A stretch of 64,000 nucleotides of DNA from Gracilaria domingensis (GCA_022539475.1 VCMS01000013.1:62001-126000); one strand, 5' to 3'. Shown: positions 41,170 through 51,557, counted from the stretch's first letter. Notes: generated by a model not told the origin, from the sequence alone. Numbers and translations are program-made.

Positions 41170-42543
41170 ATGCATAGATATCGCATCGGTTCGTCTCTCG
41201 GCGAAGGTGCCTTTGGAACCGTTTACGAAGCTACGCATCGGGAATCAGGGGAGAGAGTGCGTATACTACCTTCCTTGCTCGCGTTTGACCGCATGCTAAT
41301 TATCTCCCGTTCCCTATATGGATCAGGTAGCCGTCAAAACCCTCAAAGACAAATGCAAAGACTTGAATACCATGGTGCAACTCCCAGAAATCAAAGTGAG
41401 TGCTCTGCTTCCGTTTGAAATGCAAGTGCGACTCCAGTGGCTGAAGTTCAAACTAACTTTCTGCAGGCTCTTCGTGCCTTAAACCACCCGAACATTGTGG
41501 GATGTAAGGAGCTCCTTTTGGATCGAAAAGGCTACGTGCACATGGTGTTCGAATTGTTATGTGGTGGAAACCTCGAAAGCCTTGCCCGGAAACGTGAAAA
41601 ACCATTCACCGAAAGGCAAATACGATCAGTTTTCTACCAACTTCTCAAGGCTGCGAGATACATGCACTCCCAAAGATACTTGCATCGAGATATTAAGCCA
41701 GAGAATATTCTACTGGATTCAGGATCCGGTGATGGTATGAAGGTGAAACTCGCAGACCTTGGACTCTCAAAGAGACTAAGCCCAACGAACAATCGTCCCC
41801 ACACAACCTATGTCGCAACAAGATGGTACAGAAGCCCAGAAATTCTCTTGCATATGTCAAACTATGGATACCCCAGTGATATGTGGGCAATCGGTGCGGT
41901 AATGGCCGAGATGATACGCCTTGGAGACCCATTGTTCCCAGGAAGTAACGAAGACGAACAGTTAGCTCGAATCATGGCTCTGAGAGGCCATCCTTCCATG
42001 GTCAACTGGAAAGCAGGAGAAGCTGCCATGAAGAAGCGGCGGATTCGTCTTCCCAAAGTTACTTCGTCATCTCTCAGGACTGTTATTCGAGACACCAGTC
42101 CTCCCACCTTGCAACTTATCTCCGACCTACTCGAACTTGATCCGGAAAAGCGGCCTACTGCAGCTGAAGCGCTTCTTTATCCTTTGTTCGTCATTGATAA
42201 CCAGGACGATGAAGATATATTCCGATCCCGAAAGCGTCGAAAGGTCATATCCAAAGACCTCGATACAGCCAGAACGAGAGAATTTCCACCGACGGCATTC
42301 TCGTATCAGAGCGAAGATAATCTCGGCACTGAAGGAATTGACGTGCTGAGGACTCCAGGTCGTGAGCGCTCCACGTTCATGACAAAAGAAAGCATCCTTC
42401 TCCCGCAGCAGTTTTTCGTTCCTGTATCTGGTCCTCAAGATTTCAGCGTGTCTCCTTTTCCTGATGATCAAAATGATGAAGAACAATTCTTTTCACGTTC
42501 TGGAGGACCTGCAGGACGTTTTGACTTTCATGTCGTTCGCTAG
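41170..42543 (+). CDS. CMGC kinase of the RCK (MAK/ICK/MOK, Ime2-like) group, three exons
   Basis: Exons 41170-41256, 41327-41395 and 41467-42543 join in phase 0 to 410 residues. Motifs in order: GSSLGEGAFGTVYEA (Gly loop), VAVKTLK with the ATP-binding Lys, LPEIKALRALNHPNIV (helix C Glu), HRDIKPENILL (catalytic loop), LADLGLSK in place of DFG (D-L-G, as in several RCK kinases), a T-x-Y activation site in HTTYVATRWYRSPEI, and the CMGC insert. Relatives control cilia length in flagellates and meiosis in yeast (Ime2). The exon 1-2 junction falls just before VAVK and supports the splicing. The tail of about 120 residues is unconserved. The first Met of the kinase fold was chosen as start. Confidence 0.85.
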
Positions 42544-43754
42544 TTGAATGCAAAGGCTCTATGGCCGATGAAACAGTATCTATTCGAAGTATCTGAAGAA
42601 TTAAAAAACGATGCCCGAGTGGTGATCAGGCGCTAGTGGAAGGCTTGAAAAGATGGCAGCTGAGCTACCAGAGTTAATTATTGTAGGGCTTGTGTATTTT
42701 GGAAATCAATGAAAGAGTGTGATGTGTTAAAGTATTGTTGCGCGGAGAAGGATGAATGGATCTGTAGAGCCCATAGGCAGTTATCTTCTTCATAGACGTG
42801 CTTTCTATCCAGAGTAACAATCTGAGAAGCTGGGGACTGGAATAAGCAAGAAAAAAAGGAACTTGCATTATCATCATATGTTGTGCTCAAGGGCTTCTTC
42901 AATCTGAGAATGGTATGGATAGTCGTGCTTTGTCTGTTAACAGGACTGCTTCGACAGAAAACACTGGTTGTGAAGTCCTTCGGACATCCAACGGTTGGAC
43001 TGAAATCAAAGTATAAAGACAGTTCTCTCTCTTACGTTGAATATGGAAAACCTACATAATCATAATTTTGGCAGAGCAACACAATTGAACTTCTAGCGAA
43101 AATCTTGACGTGAGCCGAGGACATGGTTTGCCTTTCTTGTTCAGATGACCAAAGAATCCCACACCTTTGAGGGAATGACATTGTCTCTTTCAAGAAGTCC
43201 TCTGACTCTTAGAGGGGTTTTGGAAAGAGACCATGTTTTTTGCAAAGACTTTGAGGCTTCTCTTAATCCTTGCTACTAGGTCTCTGCGGTTAGCCCGTAT
43301 TTTCATCCTGAAAGGGTGCAACTGTCGATGCCGAAGCTTGGGAGAGCATTTAATGCTCCGAACAGAGCCTACGAGAGGTCCCAGCCTGGGACCTCGCGGA
43401 GGCTCTGTTCGGAGCAGGCATCCTCCATCATATACTGTAGTGGATCCTACGATCGTTGGCAAAATATTCTGAAAGTTTGGCCTATTATGACAAAAGAAAC
43501 GGCACATCCGTAACGACGATAGAAGGTCTGCCACGTGCGTACCTTGTAATTCCACGCGAGATTTCAGCTGTCGAGATACAACTGGATCTGAAGTTCATCC
43601 ACATCCTCTCTGCGAATTTCAAGACGGAAGGAAGAAGGCTTGTTCTTTCCATGCGTTCTTTATTTCGAACGTCATATAAATCATTTCCAATACTGCTGCT
43701 TTCAAGTGATCCTTTCGTCTTGAATTCTTTCACTGCGACACTTGACCCATAGTC
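42544..43754. other. 1.2-kb gene-free stretch with long hairpin
   Basis: No recognised gene; open frames of about 100 codons on both strands around 43190-43790 overlap each other and match nothing I know. It contains the hairpin at 43354-43416 and a smaller palindrome just before it (GAGCATTTAATGCTC). Confidence 0.45.
43354..43416. repeat. Near-complete 63-nt hairpin
   Basis: Outer arms of 17 bases (43354-43370 and 43400-43416) are perfect. Inside, 10-base perfect arms (43375-43384 and 43386-43395) surround one C. Only a few bases between the two stems are unpaired. Confidence 0.9.
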
Positions 43755-44216
43755 GTGCGCTTCAGAATGCTCAGTGACGTAAACGAACAAGCATGCTTTG
43801 TGTCGACTGCGGGAGCTTTATCACGTAAGGAGAACAGTCTTCAGCCTGGATTAGACCATGTATGTGCGCGACGGTCTGGTTTAGCACGGAAGTCAAGGGT
43901 CGGTGTCAACAATAGCCGTTCAAAAGTGCAAATGGGTCTGTTTGGTCTGGGCTTACCAGAATTGGCAGTGATTGCGGGAGTGGGAATTTTTATCTTCGGT
44001 CCAAGCAAGATTGCAGAGCTGGGAAAGGATCTTGGAGGATTGGCTGGGGGCTTGAAAAAGGCTTCCTCGGAGTTCAGAGACGCCATGCAGGAAAGTCTGG
44101 ACGAGGCGGATCGCGAGCTTGAGCAGAAAAAGATGGAAAAAACGGCTACTTCTAGTTTGTCAGATAGTTCTGGTACCACTGCGTCTGAAAGCAAGCAGGA
44201 AAAAACGGAAGCGTAG
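43755..44216 (+). CDS. Sec-independent translocase subunit TatA/Hcf106 family, plastid-targeted
   Basis: 153 residues. The conserved core begins near residue 60: MGLFGLGLPELAVIAGVGIF (short membrane helix after the G-L-x-L-P-E-L hinge), then FGPSKIAELGKDLGGLAG with the F-G-P-x-K/R-x-x-x-L-G signature, then an amphipathic helix and an acidic, Ser-rich tail. It forms the thylakoid Tat (delta-pH) pore that moves folded proteins into the lumen. The first 58 residues, rich in Ser, Arg and Asn, are a likely transit peptide ending near SRSKVQ. The Glu in LPEL is the residue typical of Tha4/TatA. Confidence 0.93.
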   Translation: MRFRMLSDVNEQACFVSTAGALSRKENSLQPGLDHVCARRSGLARKSRVGVNNSRSKVQMGLFGLGLPELAVIAGVGIFIFGPSKIAELGKDLGGLAGGLKKASSEFRDAMQESLDEADRELEQKKMEKTATSSLSDSSGTTASESKQEKTEA

Positions 44217-44287
44217 CAAACGACGTTGCCATGACCCATAATGGCTTAATCTCGGGGATCAATTCACAGAAATGAGACCAAGCTCGT

Positions 44288-46306
44288 TTAGTATGCAGGC
44301 CCCATTATCTGACCTTTCAAACTAAATGGATAAGCATGATTAATCATGACGGGAACTATCTTTCCTTTCAGTTCTGCAATAGAACCTTCGAAGTAAACGC
44401 GTCGATTAGCAGGAGTTCTCCCCATGACTTGTTGCGCGTCCTTTGGATTCTCTTCTTCCACGAGCACGTGTTCGATTCTCCCGACATATCGAAGGCTTCT
44501 CTCGAGTGCATGCTCCTTGACTACTTCGTTCATTCGGTGCAACCTTTCGGCCTTAACAGCATCAGGGATTTGGTTCATCATGATTGCTGCAGGTGTTTGC
44601 GGTCGGGGTGAATAGGCAGCAGTGTTCATCCCGTCAAACTTAATTCTGCTCATAAGTTCTAGAGAGTTTTCGAATTGTTCTTCGGTTTCACCCGGAAACC
44701 CTACGATCATATCCCCAAAAATACCGGCATCTGGTATGCGCTTCCGTATGCGCTCTACTATGGCCTCATATGCCTCTGCCGTATACCCTCTTCGCATTTC
44801 CTTTAAAACTTGGTTGTCTCCACTTTGCGGAGGGATATGGAAACAAGGCATGATCTTCGGTGACGTTGCACAAGTATTCACAAGATTCGATGAAATGTAT
44901 CGTGGATGACTCGTCGTGAACCGGATTCTCTCAATGCCATCCACATCGTGAATGAAGGCCAGAAGTTCTGCAAAGGTTCTTTTTGGGTACATGTCACGCC
45001 CATATGCGTCAATATTCTGACCCAAAAGCACTACTTCTCGAATCCCGTCTTTCGCGGCGTCTTGAATTTCGGCTCGAATTGCCGACATTGTGCGACTCTG
45101 TTCAACTGATCGAACGACGTTCCCAACAGTGCAAAAAGTGCAGTTTTCGCCACATCCGTACATAACGTTGATCCATGCAGTTACGGTAGACTCGCGCTTA
45201 GGTTTAGATATGTCTTCTTGGATGTGAATCGGATCCGTTGCTGCAATTTGACACTGATTCCTCTCTACGTCTGATAGAAGGTCCCCTATTCTGTTCGTAT
45301 ACTGGGGGCCAAAAACGAGATCAAGTTCCGGAATTCGCCGAAGCATTCTCTCTCCTTCTTGTTGAGCTACACATCCGGCGACGCAGAGCGTAACCTCAGT
45401 CGGATATCTCCTCTTCCGAATCACATGTCGTCCAAGATAGCTGTAGACTTTGCTTTCAGCATGCTCCCGAATATTACATGTGTTGAGAACTAAAACTGAA
45501 GCCTGGAGGGGGTCGTTCGTCTCAATGTACCCAAGGCGATTCAATTCTCCAGCCATCCGTTCTGAATCGGACCGATTCATTTGACACCCAAGAGTTTGAA
45601 TCGCATATGTGAATGATAATGGTCTTGGGACGTTTCTAACGAAGTTGGATTCTTTTGTGCTGCTTGGATTCTTTCTTGAAGCCGTTCTTTCGTGTTTGGT
45701 TCGAAGGGTATGCCGTGTTTCCTCTACGACAAAAACATGCCACCCACTTTTGGTTTCAACACGTTCGACCTTATTTGGACGAGTCCTTAGAGCAGCCGCG
45801 AGGAGCTGGTCGTTTATGCCGAACTCATCTATGTTTTCGGGAACGACTTCATCCTTCCACCACCAACCCAGATCCCCACCTTGTCCTTTCGACGCGTTAC
45901 ATGTGGAAAGCGAAGCGGCCAAATCTTCGATATGGGCCTTCCGACTAGTAACCTGTTCCCAGACATAATCACAGAGCTCTTTGCTTTCCACGCGACAATG
46001 ACGGATACGAATCGCTTCAATATCTTCCGGTGAGAAATCGTAAAATCTGTGCCCACGTTCACCAGGTGTGGGGGGTCTCCGAGTCTGACCTTTTGCTTTT
46101 GGCTGTTGCAGGACAGCGATGGTAATGTTTCTCATGCGCTGTCCACATATCTGAGATTTTTGTGATACCCTAGAGGAAATCCAACTTTCAGAACCCCCGC
46201 AAAAGCGAACTGCTACAAACGCCTCCTTCCCACCCATGGATGAAGCGTATAATCCAAACAACGTATCCAGAGAGACAAAGAAGCTCAGATGTTGCGAATT
46301 GGACAC
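44288..46306 (-). CDS. Parvulin-MiaB fusion: PPIase domain joined to tRNA methylthiotransferase
   Basis: 672 residues. Residues about 98-198 read as a parvulin-type peptidyl-prolyl isomerase: IRIRHCRVESKELCDYVWEQ, then LAASLSTCNASKGQGGDLGW, VVPENIDEFG and VETKSGWHVFVVEE; the G-G-D-L-G-W and G-W-H motifs are diagnostic. From residue 230 comes a complete MiaB: QTLGCQMNRSDSERMA, NTCNIREHAESKVYSYLG and VAGCVAQQEG (three Cys for the second FeS cluster), the radical-SAM YGCGENCTFCTVG, VVLLGQNIDAYGRD, FHIPPQSGD, GDMIVGFPGETEEQFE and a C-terminal TRAM-like region. MiaB adds a methylthio group to i6A37 of tRNAs. The N-terminal 90 residues may target an organelle. I know of no standard parvulin-MiaB protein. 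Confidence 0.88.
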   Translation of the reverse strand: MSNSQHLSFFVSLDTLFGLYASSMGGKEAFVAVRFCGGSESWISSRVSQKSQICGQRMRNITIAVLQQPKAKGQTRRPPTPGERGHRFYDFSPEDIEAIRIRHCRVESKELCDYVWEQVTSRKAHIEDLAASLSTCNASKGQGGDLGWWWKDEVVPENIDEFGINDQLLAAALRTRPNKVERVETKSGWHVFVVEETRHTLRTKHERTASRKNPSSTKESNFVRNVPRPLSFTYAIQTLGCQMNRSDSERMAGELNRLGYIETNDPLQASVLVLNTCNIREHAESKVYSYLGRHVIRKRRYPTEVTLCVAGCVAQQEGERMLRRIPELDLVFGPQYTNRIGDLLSDVERNQCQIAATDPIHIQEDISKPKRESTVTAWINVMYGCGENCTFCTVGNVVRSVEQSRTMSAIRAEIQDAAKDGIREVVLLGQNIDAYGRDMYPKRTFAELLAFIHDVDGIERIRFTTSHPRYISSNLVNTCATSPKIMPCFHIPPQSGDNQVLKEMRRGYTAEAYEAIVERIRKRIPDAGIFGDMIVGFPGETEEQFENSLELMSRIKFDGMNTAAYSPRPQTPAAIMMNQIPDAVKAERLHRMNEVVKEHALERSLRYVGRIEHVLVEEENPKDAQQVMGRTPANRRVYFEGSIAELKGKIVPVMINHAYPFSLKGQIMGPAY

Positions 46307-46672
46307 CTTCGGAGCTCCTTCGAATGGATTGTAAACAAGAAGAAGTAACTGGAGATATCTATATCTGGGAAGACCTGTCCCGTACGTGCGTAGTAGGAAG
46401 GCGAGATCAACTATTCGGAAATTCGAGAATAAAGGGCACGATTTGAAGAAAGTTTCTTCTTTTGCTTGTTTTCACGTTCGTTCCACTCTTCGCCTCGGAC
46501 TCCGAGCCACCGGTCTTTTCTCAGGCCCGTGTGACCTTCAAGGTCTGTGCAACAAATAAGATACAATGACGCAAACCATCTTAGCAAGAGCGATGTGCTT
46601 GTGAATCTCGCGCATCGCGCAAATACTGTAGAAACCCCTTTCAACGATCTTGTTTGGTCATTTCCTTGTGTG
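46307..46672. other. Intergenic stretch; left edge of duplicated block B at 46408
   Basis: Short promoter space. The match to block A begins at 46408. Confidence 0.5.
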
Positions 46673-49600
46673 ATGTCTTTCTTTGATGATGATTCCGTCC
46701 CCGCCACGGCACAGCGACAAGCATCACAGCCACCCTCCTCATCGCCCTCAGAAGACGCAGATCCTTCACTGGCAAGCACTCCGCAATCGCCTCCACAACA
46801 AACAACGTCTTCCGAGCTGACTGAACGTAGGCGATTGGGAGCACTGCATCTTCACCCGGCCACCGTGCAGGAACTTTTCGAAATTGACATGTTTATATAC
46901 GGTCGATACGACCTTGTCGATGGTGTACTAATCTGGAATGACACAATGTCGGAAAGTATCATAAACCAAAACCAAGCGAAAAACCTTCAGTATCATTTCA
47001 GAAAACGCGAACGACATAATCCTGTTACAAACCGTTCTTCTACCTTGAAAGCTTCTATCGGTATTCCAACCAAACGTTACGTACGGTCTCAGCCATCGTC
47101 TAGCAATGCCGCCCCTGTAAGTGATGATTCCGATGAAAGTTCTACCAGTCGCGGACGCGATTCGGATTATTCGATAGTGAACGCTGATCTTGCAATTGGT
47201 CGAGGACCTACAGACGAAGAGAGGGCTCGTTTGTCACCCATCAGTCAACAACTCGCGTTCCACTCGGCTTTGCACCGGAAATCGTTGTAGAATGTACAAG
47301 AAGCACGAATGAAAGCAGGGACATGATCGAAAAGCCAAAATTATATGGCAGGGCCCAGATCCCAAAATACGTAGTGATAAACAACAAACGCCGTAGCAAG
47401 CATAAAGCAGCAGCTGTACACGAAGGAAACCTGCGCAACGGCAGGTATGAAGGACTGGAAATAGAGCTAAGAGGCACTGACAAAGTTGATCTTGGGCCCA
47501 TAGGAACGCTCGAAGCAAAAGATTGCATCGACCCAGGAGATGTCGATAAAAGAATACACGCAGAAGGGAGGGAACAACTTGTGAGAATAAGCGAAGCGGA
47601 GAAGGCAAGAGACGACGAAAGAAGGAGAAGGCAGAAAGAAGAGCAAGAAAGAGACGAAGCAGAGAAGGCAAGAGACGACGAAAGAAGGAAAAGGCAGAAA
47701 GAAGAGCAAGGAAGACACGAAGCAGATAAGGCAAGAGACGACGAAAGAAGGAGAAGGCAGAGAAAGCAGAGCAAGGAGGACACGAAGCAGATAAGGCAAG
47801 ACGCGAAGCAGATAAAGCAAGAAGCGATGAAAGAAGGAGAACGCAGAAACTAGAGCAAAGAAATCAGGAGCTATTGAAAAGAATGCGAGAAGCAGGCATG
47901 GTAGTTTCTGACAGTAGCTCGAGCTCTGAAAGCGGCTCAAGCACACGTCGAAGTCCAAGCCCAACAGGCAGCTCTTCTCAAAGTCCGCCTCGAAAGAGAA
48001 ATAAGTGAATAATGAATGCCGCTTTGCGCAAGATGTGGATTGCGCCCTCCCACCTTATGCCAATTTGGCCTACGAAGCAGGCGCAAATTTTCTCTTCAAC
48101 CACTTTCCTTTTATCACTGGTAAGCGCGATACCAAAGTTACTGCGATCACTCGCCCAGCAAACCCCCACTTGAAGATCAAAGATTGATCGAATGTGTCCT
48201 GAAGAACAAATATTGCTGCTCTATAGAAAGCTAGACTACAAAACTCCGCCGCAGACATCATCCAATGCCGTGAACGAACTTCAAACGCCACCATAAGCAG
48301 TTCTGTTCATATTAATGAGGTAAAGGATATAGGGCTCAAATGTAAAGTTGTGAAGTACTCATCATCCCATAGTACATACAAAGAGAAAACCATAATCATC
48401 GTCCCTTGGTAGATTGACTTGAACACCCAAATCAAGAAGGTCTTCAAATTCAATGATCTGCCCTTTTGCAAATCTTTGTACAACTCCGGACAAGTGTCTG
48501 CAGCATGTTCCGATACGTCTTCGTCAAGGATCAGTGAGAACACTGGAAACATCGTGAATACAGTTGCATACCCTACCCAGATCCATCCCGAGTAAACGCT
48601 TACGGCCGCGTAGAAAAACAGAGCGCAGTACACAGTCTGAATGATCGATATAATGAGACCACGATGAATCACAAATTGCGCAAGTCTCGCCGATCGTCCG
48701 TACGAATTTCGGCCATGCCATAACAAAAGTCGAGTAAGGTGGCAAAATGATGTTACACTGAAGTCAGCGGCTAATGAAGCCTGCATTCCCTCTTTTCCTG
48801 GAATTCCAATACCAGCATGCGCTTGCTGAATCATTCCAACATCATTTCCTCCGTCTCCAATCGCAGCTATTCTCTTGTCTAGTTGCCTTTGCAGCAGTTC
48901 CACCACAGTGACCTTCTGTGTGGGCGAACATCGACATGCTACAGCAGCAGGAGCTGTTGCTGCAAGCTCGATGAATTCCTCCGGGAACATATCGAGCAGA
49001 ATCTGAAGAGAGGATCCATCAATCACGAGCACGTCCGACCCAGCTTGCCGCCGAAATCGCGAGAGTGCTCTACTGGCCTCATTCCTGCTCTTCAGGCCTG
49101 TTGCTCTAAAAATACCCTGAGACCGTTCGGCAAGTCTAGACGAGATGGCGATACAAGTAGCGGTTTCCTCTTTGTCCCCCGTTAACATGCACACTCGGAT
49201 TCCGGCATGGCGTAGCTTCTCGAGCGTTTCCCGAACATTGGGCTGCAACTTGTCCTCCACACCAGTCAATGCCAACAGGGTCATATCGTGTTCAACATCA
49301 CTCTGCACGGCTGCCATAGATTCTTTCCGATACAACGAAGACGTCCTGGCCGTTTACCACTTCTCTGAGAACGCAGCATCCTCTGTGACAGACAAGTCGC
49401 GCTTTGCATACACCAGCGTTCGCAAACCTTCCCTTGCCAAGTTGACGCATTCCTCATTCAGCCAGTCATTGTACCGAACCTTTCGAGACATGACAGTATC
49501 AGCACCTTTCACGTACAGACTCTGCACTACAGAGTGATGTTCTTCCACTGCTGGTTCTGTACAATCACACCCATTTGCTTCGCTTCGGACGTGAAAGGGA

Positions 49601-50166
49601 ACTCGGCGAGGATATCGTAGCTTAGTTCAAAGTCACCGGGTGCTCGAAGCACAACCCGGTTGATGGAGCGCTCTTTAAGAATTACACCGACTGATTCGGC
49701 AAACTTGACCAAGGCAACCTCATCTGGACTTGCTGCTTGGAGCGTTCGTTCACCCCCATCTTCGACGGGAGTAACATTTTGCGCGAGTGCAATGGCAAGG
49801 AGAGCTTCTTGCACTTGTTTCTGAGCGCGCCGGCTGGAGGTTTACTCTCTTGACCTCATCGGCGCAATCGAATTAGACACTACAGCATCCTCTGTCATTT
49901 GAACACTTCGGTTGTCAGTCGGGACAGACCCCGACGAGTAGACGTCAAGCAATGTGCGATCCTGTTGAAACGCTGAGCGCGCATACTGGTAGATGTCATC
50001 CAAAGCCTCTCGGGAAAGAGCATGGTGCCGAGATGCAGTTTCTTGAACGACATTTAGTTTTGGGTTAGAGTGCCGGTCTTGTCCGTGAAGAGGTACTCGA
50101 TGCGGCCAAGCTCCTCGGAAAGATTTGAATTGCGCACTGCGCAACCAGGCATACGGGAGTTATCAT
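46408..50166. repeat. Segmental duplication, copy B
   Basis: Direct repeat of 36757-40517. To its right the P4-ATPase continues for about 500 bases that copy A lacks, so for that gene copy B is closer to the source. Confidence 0.92.
46673..48008 (+). pseudogene. Uma2-like nuclease, copy B, frameshifted
   Basis: Nearly identical to the intact gene at 37021-38373 and starting at the same Met. A one-base loss near 47260 (before the PEVVVE strand) breaks the frame, and a second shift occurs in the coiled-coil repeat near 47760. The frame downstream still encodes MIEKPKLYGRAQIPKYVVIN and the charged tail. The repeat region is shorter than in copy A. The damaged state suggests that only copy A makes a full protein. 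Confidence 0.82.
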
Positions 50167-50670
50167 AAAAGCTGTGTGCGCAATCTTGGCCATATCCAGA
50201 TTGACGCGCATTGAAATAGGAATGATGGTGGACAGCAGCAGGAAGTAGCGGAAAAAGTACAGGAGCCATTGGCCGGAGAAACCTCGCAGGCCGGGGAGCA
50301 AGGCCGAGAGAGAAACCAAAAGCATGAAAAGCATCTTGGAGGTGCGGTTGACCTCAAGATCCAGCTTACCAACCTTGCTCTGCGGCGTGGATGTATTGAG
50401 CATTGCACGAGTCCCATTGCCGTTGTATACGACCATGCAAACAGCGCGTCCCGACGCAAGGACCGTATTCGCCCACAAGGCGTTCTCCAACGACAGGGGC
50501 TCCTTTGCGCCGGACGGGTGAACAAAGGTACCGACAAAGTCGTAAATCTCGCGCTTGGGGGCCTCTGCCTCAATGACGCAATCACTGAAAGGAATGTCCT
50601 CGTCTCGCGGCACGTAGTGCGTGGCGGCAACGGCGCGACGCAGCTTCCAGTCTGTCTCGCCGTCCAGCTG
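48070..50670 (-). pseudogene. ATP9/Neo1-type P4-ATPase, copy B, decayed and 5'-truncated
   Basis: It extends further 5' than copy A, starting at LDGETDWKLRRAVAATHYVP (actuator domain; the D-W after L-D-G-E-T is specific to the Neo1/ATP9 class), then IENALW-like SLENALWANTVLASG and [17 protein letters not shown]. It shares all of copy A's stops and the shift, and adds its own: a shift at [10 protein letters not shown], a stop after FSEKW near 49353 and a 13-base insertion near 49520. Homology begins right after CCTTCAG, a possible splice acceptor. The first 150 or so residues of the family, including TM1-2, are absent. Confidence 0.8.
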
Positions 50671-51312
50671 AAGGGGCCGATCGCCGCGGCCTGCGGGCGG
50701 CGGGCGGCTCGTCTGCGCGCGCGGATCTGCGCGACGCGGCGGACGTGGCGCGCAGCGCGGCTGAAGTTGGCGCCGGCAACAAGATCGCAGCTGGCGCTGC
50801 GCGTCTGCGCGTCGCCGCGCCGTGCGCGTGCGCGGGGCGGCGCAAGAAAACGCGCGCGACGCCGCGCCGTGCGTGGTGCAGCGTCGCGTGCGCGCTCGCG
50901 CGATGCCGCGCCGTGCGCGGTGCGTCGTCGCGCGCGCGCTCGAATCAAAACACGCCGCGACGCCGGTGCGCCGCACTGCGCGCTGTCGGCCCGACAGTGT
51001 CGGGCGCCGCACGCCACAGCCGCGCGGCGTCGCGACGGCGCCGTGACGCTGTCGCGCCGCAAGCCGCGGCGCCGCCTGAGCGAGCCGCCGCGCGCCGCTC
51101 CGACAGACTCGCGCCAAATGGGGCCAAAACGCGCGCGCGCCCATTTGTCGTCCGCCGTCGCGCCGCGCGCGTCGGCAGCCGACATCGCCCGCGTCGCCGC
51201 GCCATGCTGCCGGAGATAGCGCAGCGCACGCTGGAGTCGGCGGCGCGCCGCTCGTTCGCGTCCGCGCTGTCGGCGCGCCGATCGCCAAGGCGCTCTAAAC
51301 CTGAGCTATCAG
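50671..51312. other. GCGC-rich island between two truncated genes
   Basis: About 640 bases dominated by GCGC/CGCG steps. All six frames are long and Arg/Ala-rich, which is compositional. It resembles the promoter islands at 7680-7990 and 18530-18720. The genes on both sides diverge from it, but each lacks its 5' coding part. Confidence 0.6.
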
Positions 51313-51509
51313 CGTTCGGACTAGATCTAGACGCTGGATCTCTTCGTGATAACCTTCCAGAAGGGGTGGTAGAGCCGGCTGTTAGCAAGAAGAAGATCAT
51401 CCAGTTTGCTACGGAGGCTGCTCTTGCTATCATTCGCATTGACGATTTGGTCAAAATTGATAAGAAGATGACGGATCTGTACCATACTAACGATAGATCA
51501 GAGGAGTAA
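51313..51509 (+). pseudogene. CCT1 (TCP1-alpha) C-terminal fragment
   Basis: FGLDLDAGSLRDNLPEGVVE then PAVSKKKIIQFATEAALAII and RIDDLVKI match the last 60 residues or so of CCT1, a subunit of the cytosolic chaperonin CCT/TRiC. The remaining 480 residues of the family are not upstream. The match starts just after CTATCAG, a possible splice acceptor preceded by CTCTAAAC, so this could be the last exon of a gene cut off by rearrangement; an intact last exon of a split gene with a far upstream part cannot be excluded. The frame continues upstream through GC-rich DNA without CCT similarity. Confidence 0.65.
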
Positions 51510-51529
51510 AGCTTTCCAATAGACCATAT

Positions 51530-51557
51530 TGTGTATAATTATACACATATTATGTGT
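51530..51557. repeat. Overlapping palindromes
   Basis: A perfect 18-base even palindrome at 51530-51547 overlaps a second with one central base at 51543-51557 (7-base arms). They lie between the convergent stops of the CCT1 fragment and SDHAF4. Confidence 0.8.

Noticed and set aside
50065-51288. 407-codon minus-strand open frame as one P4-ATPase N-terminus
   Set aside because: Only the part downstream of LDGETDW is P4-ATPase-like; the upstream Arg/Ala-rich part lacks the expected membrane helices and is compositional.
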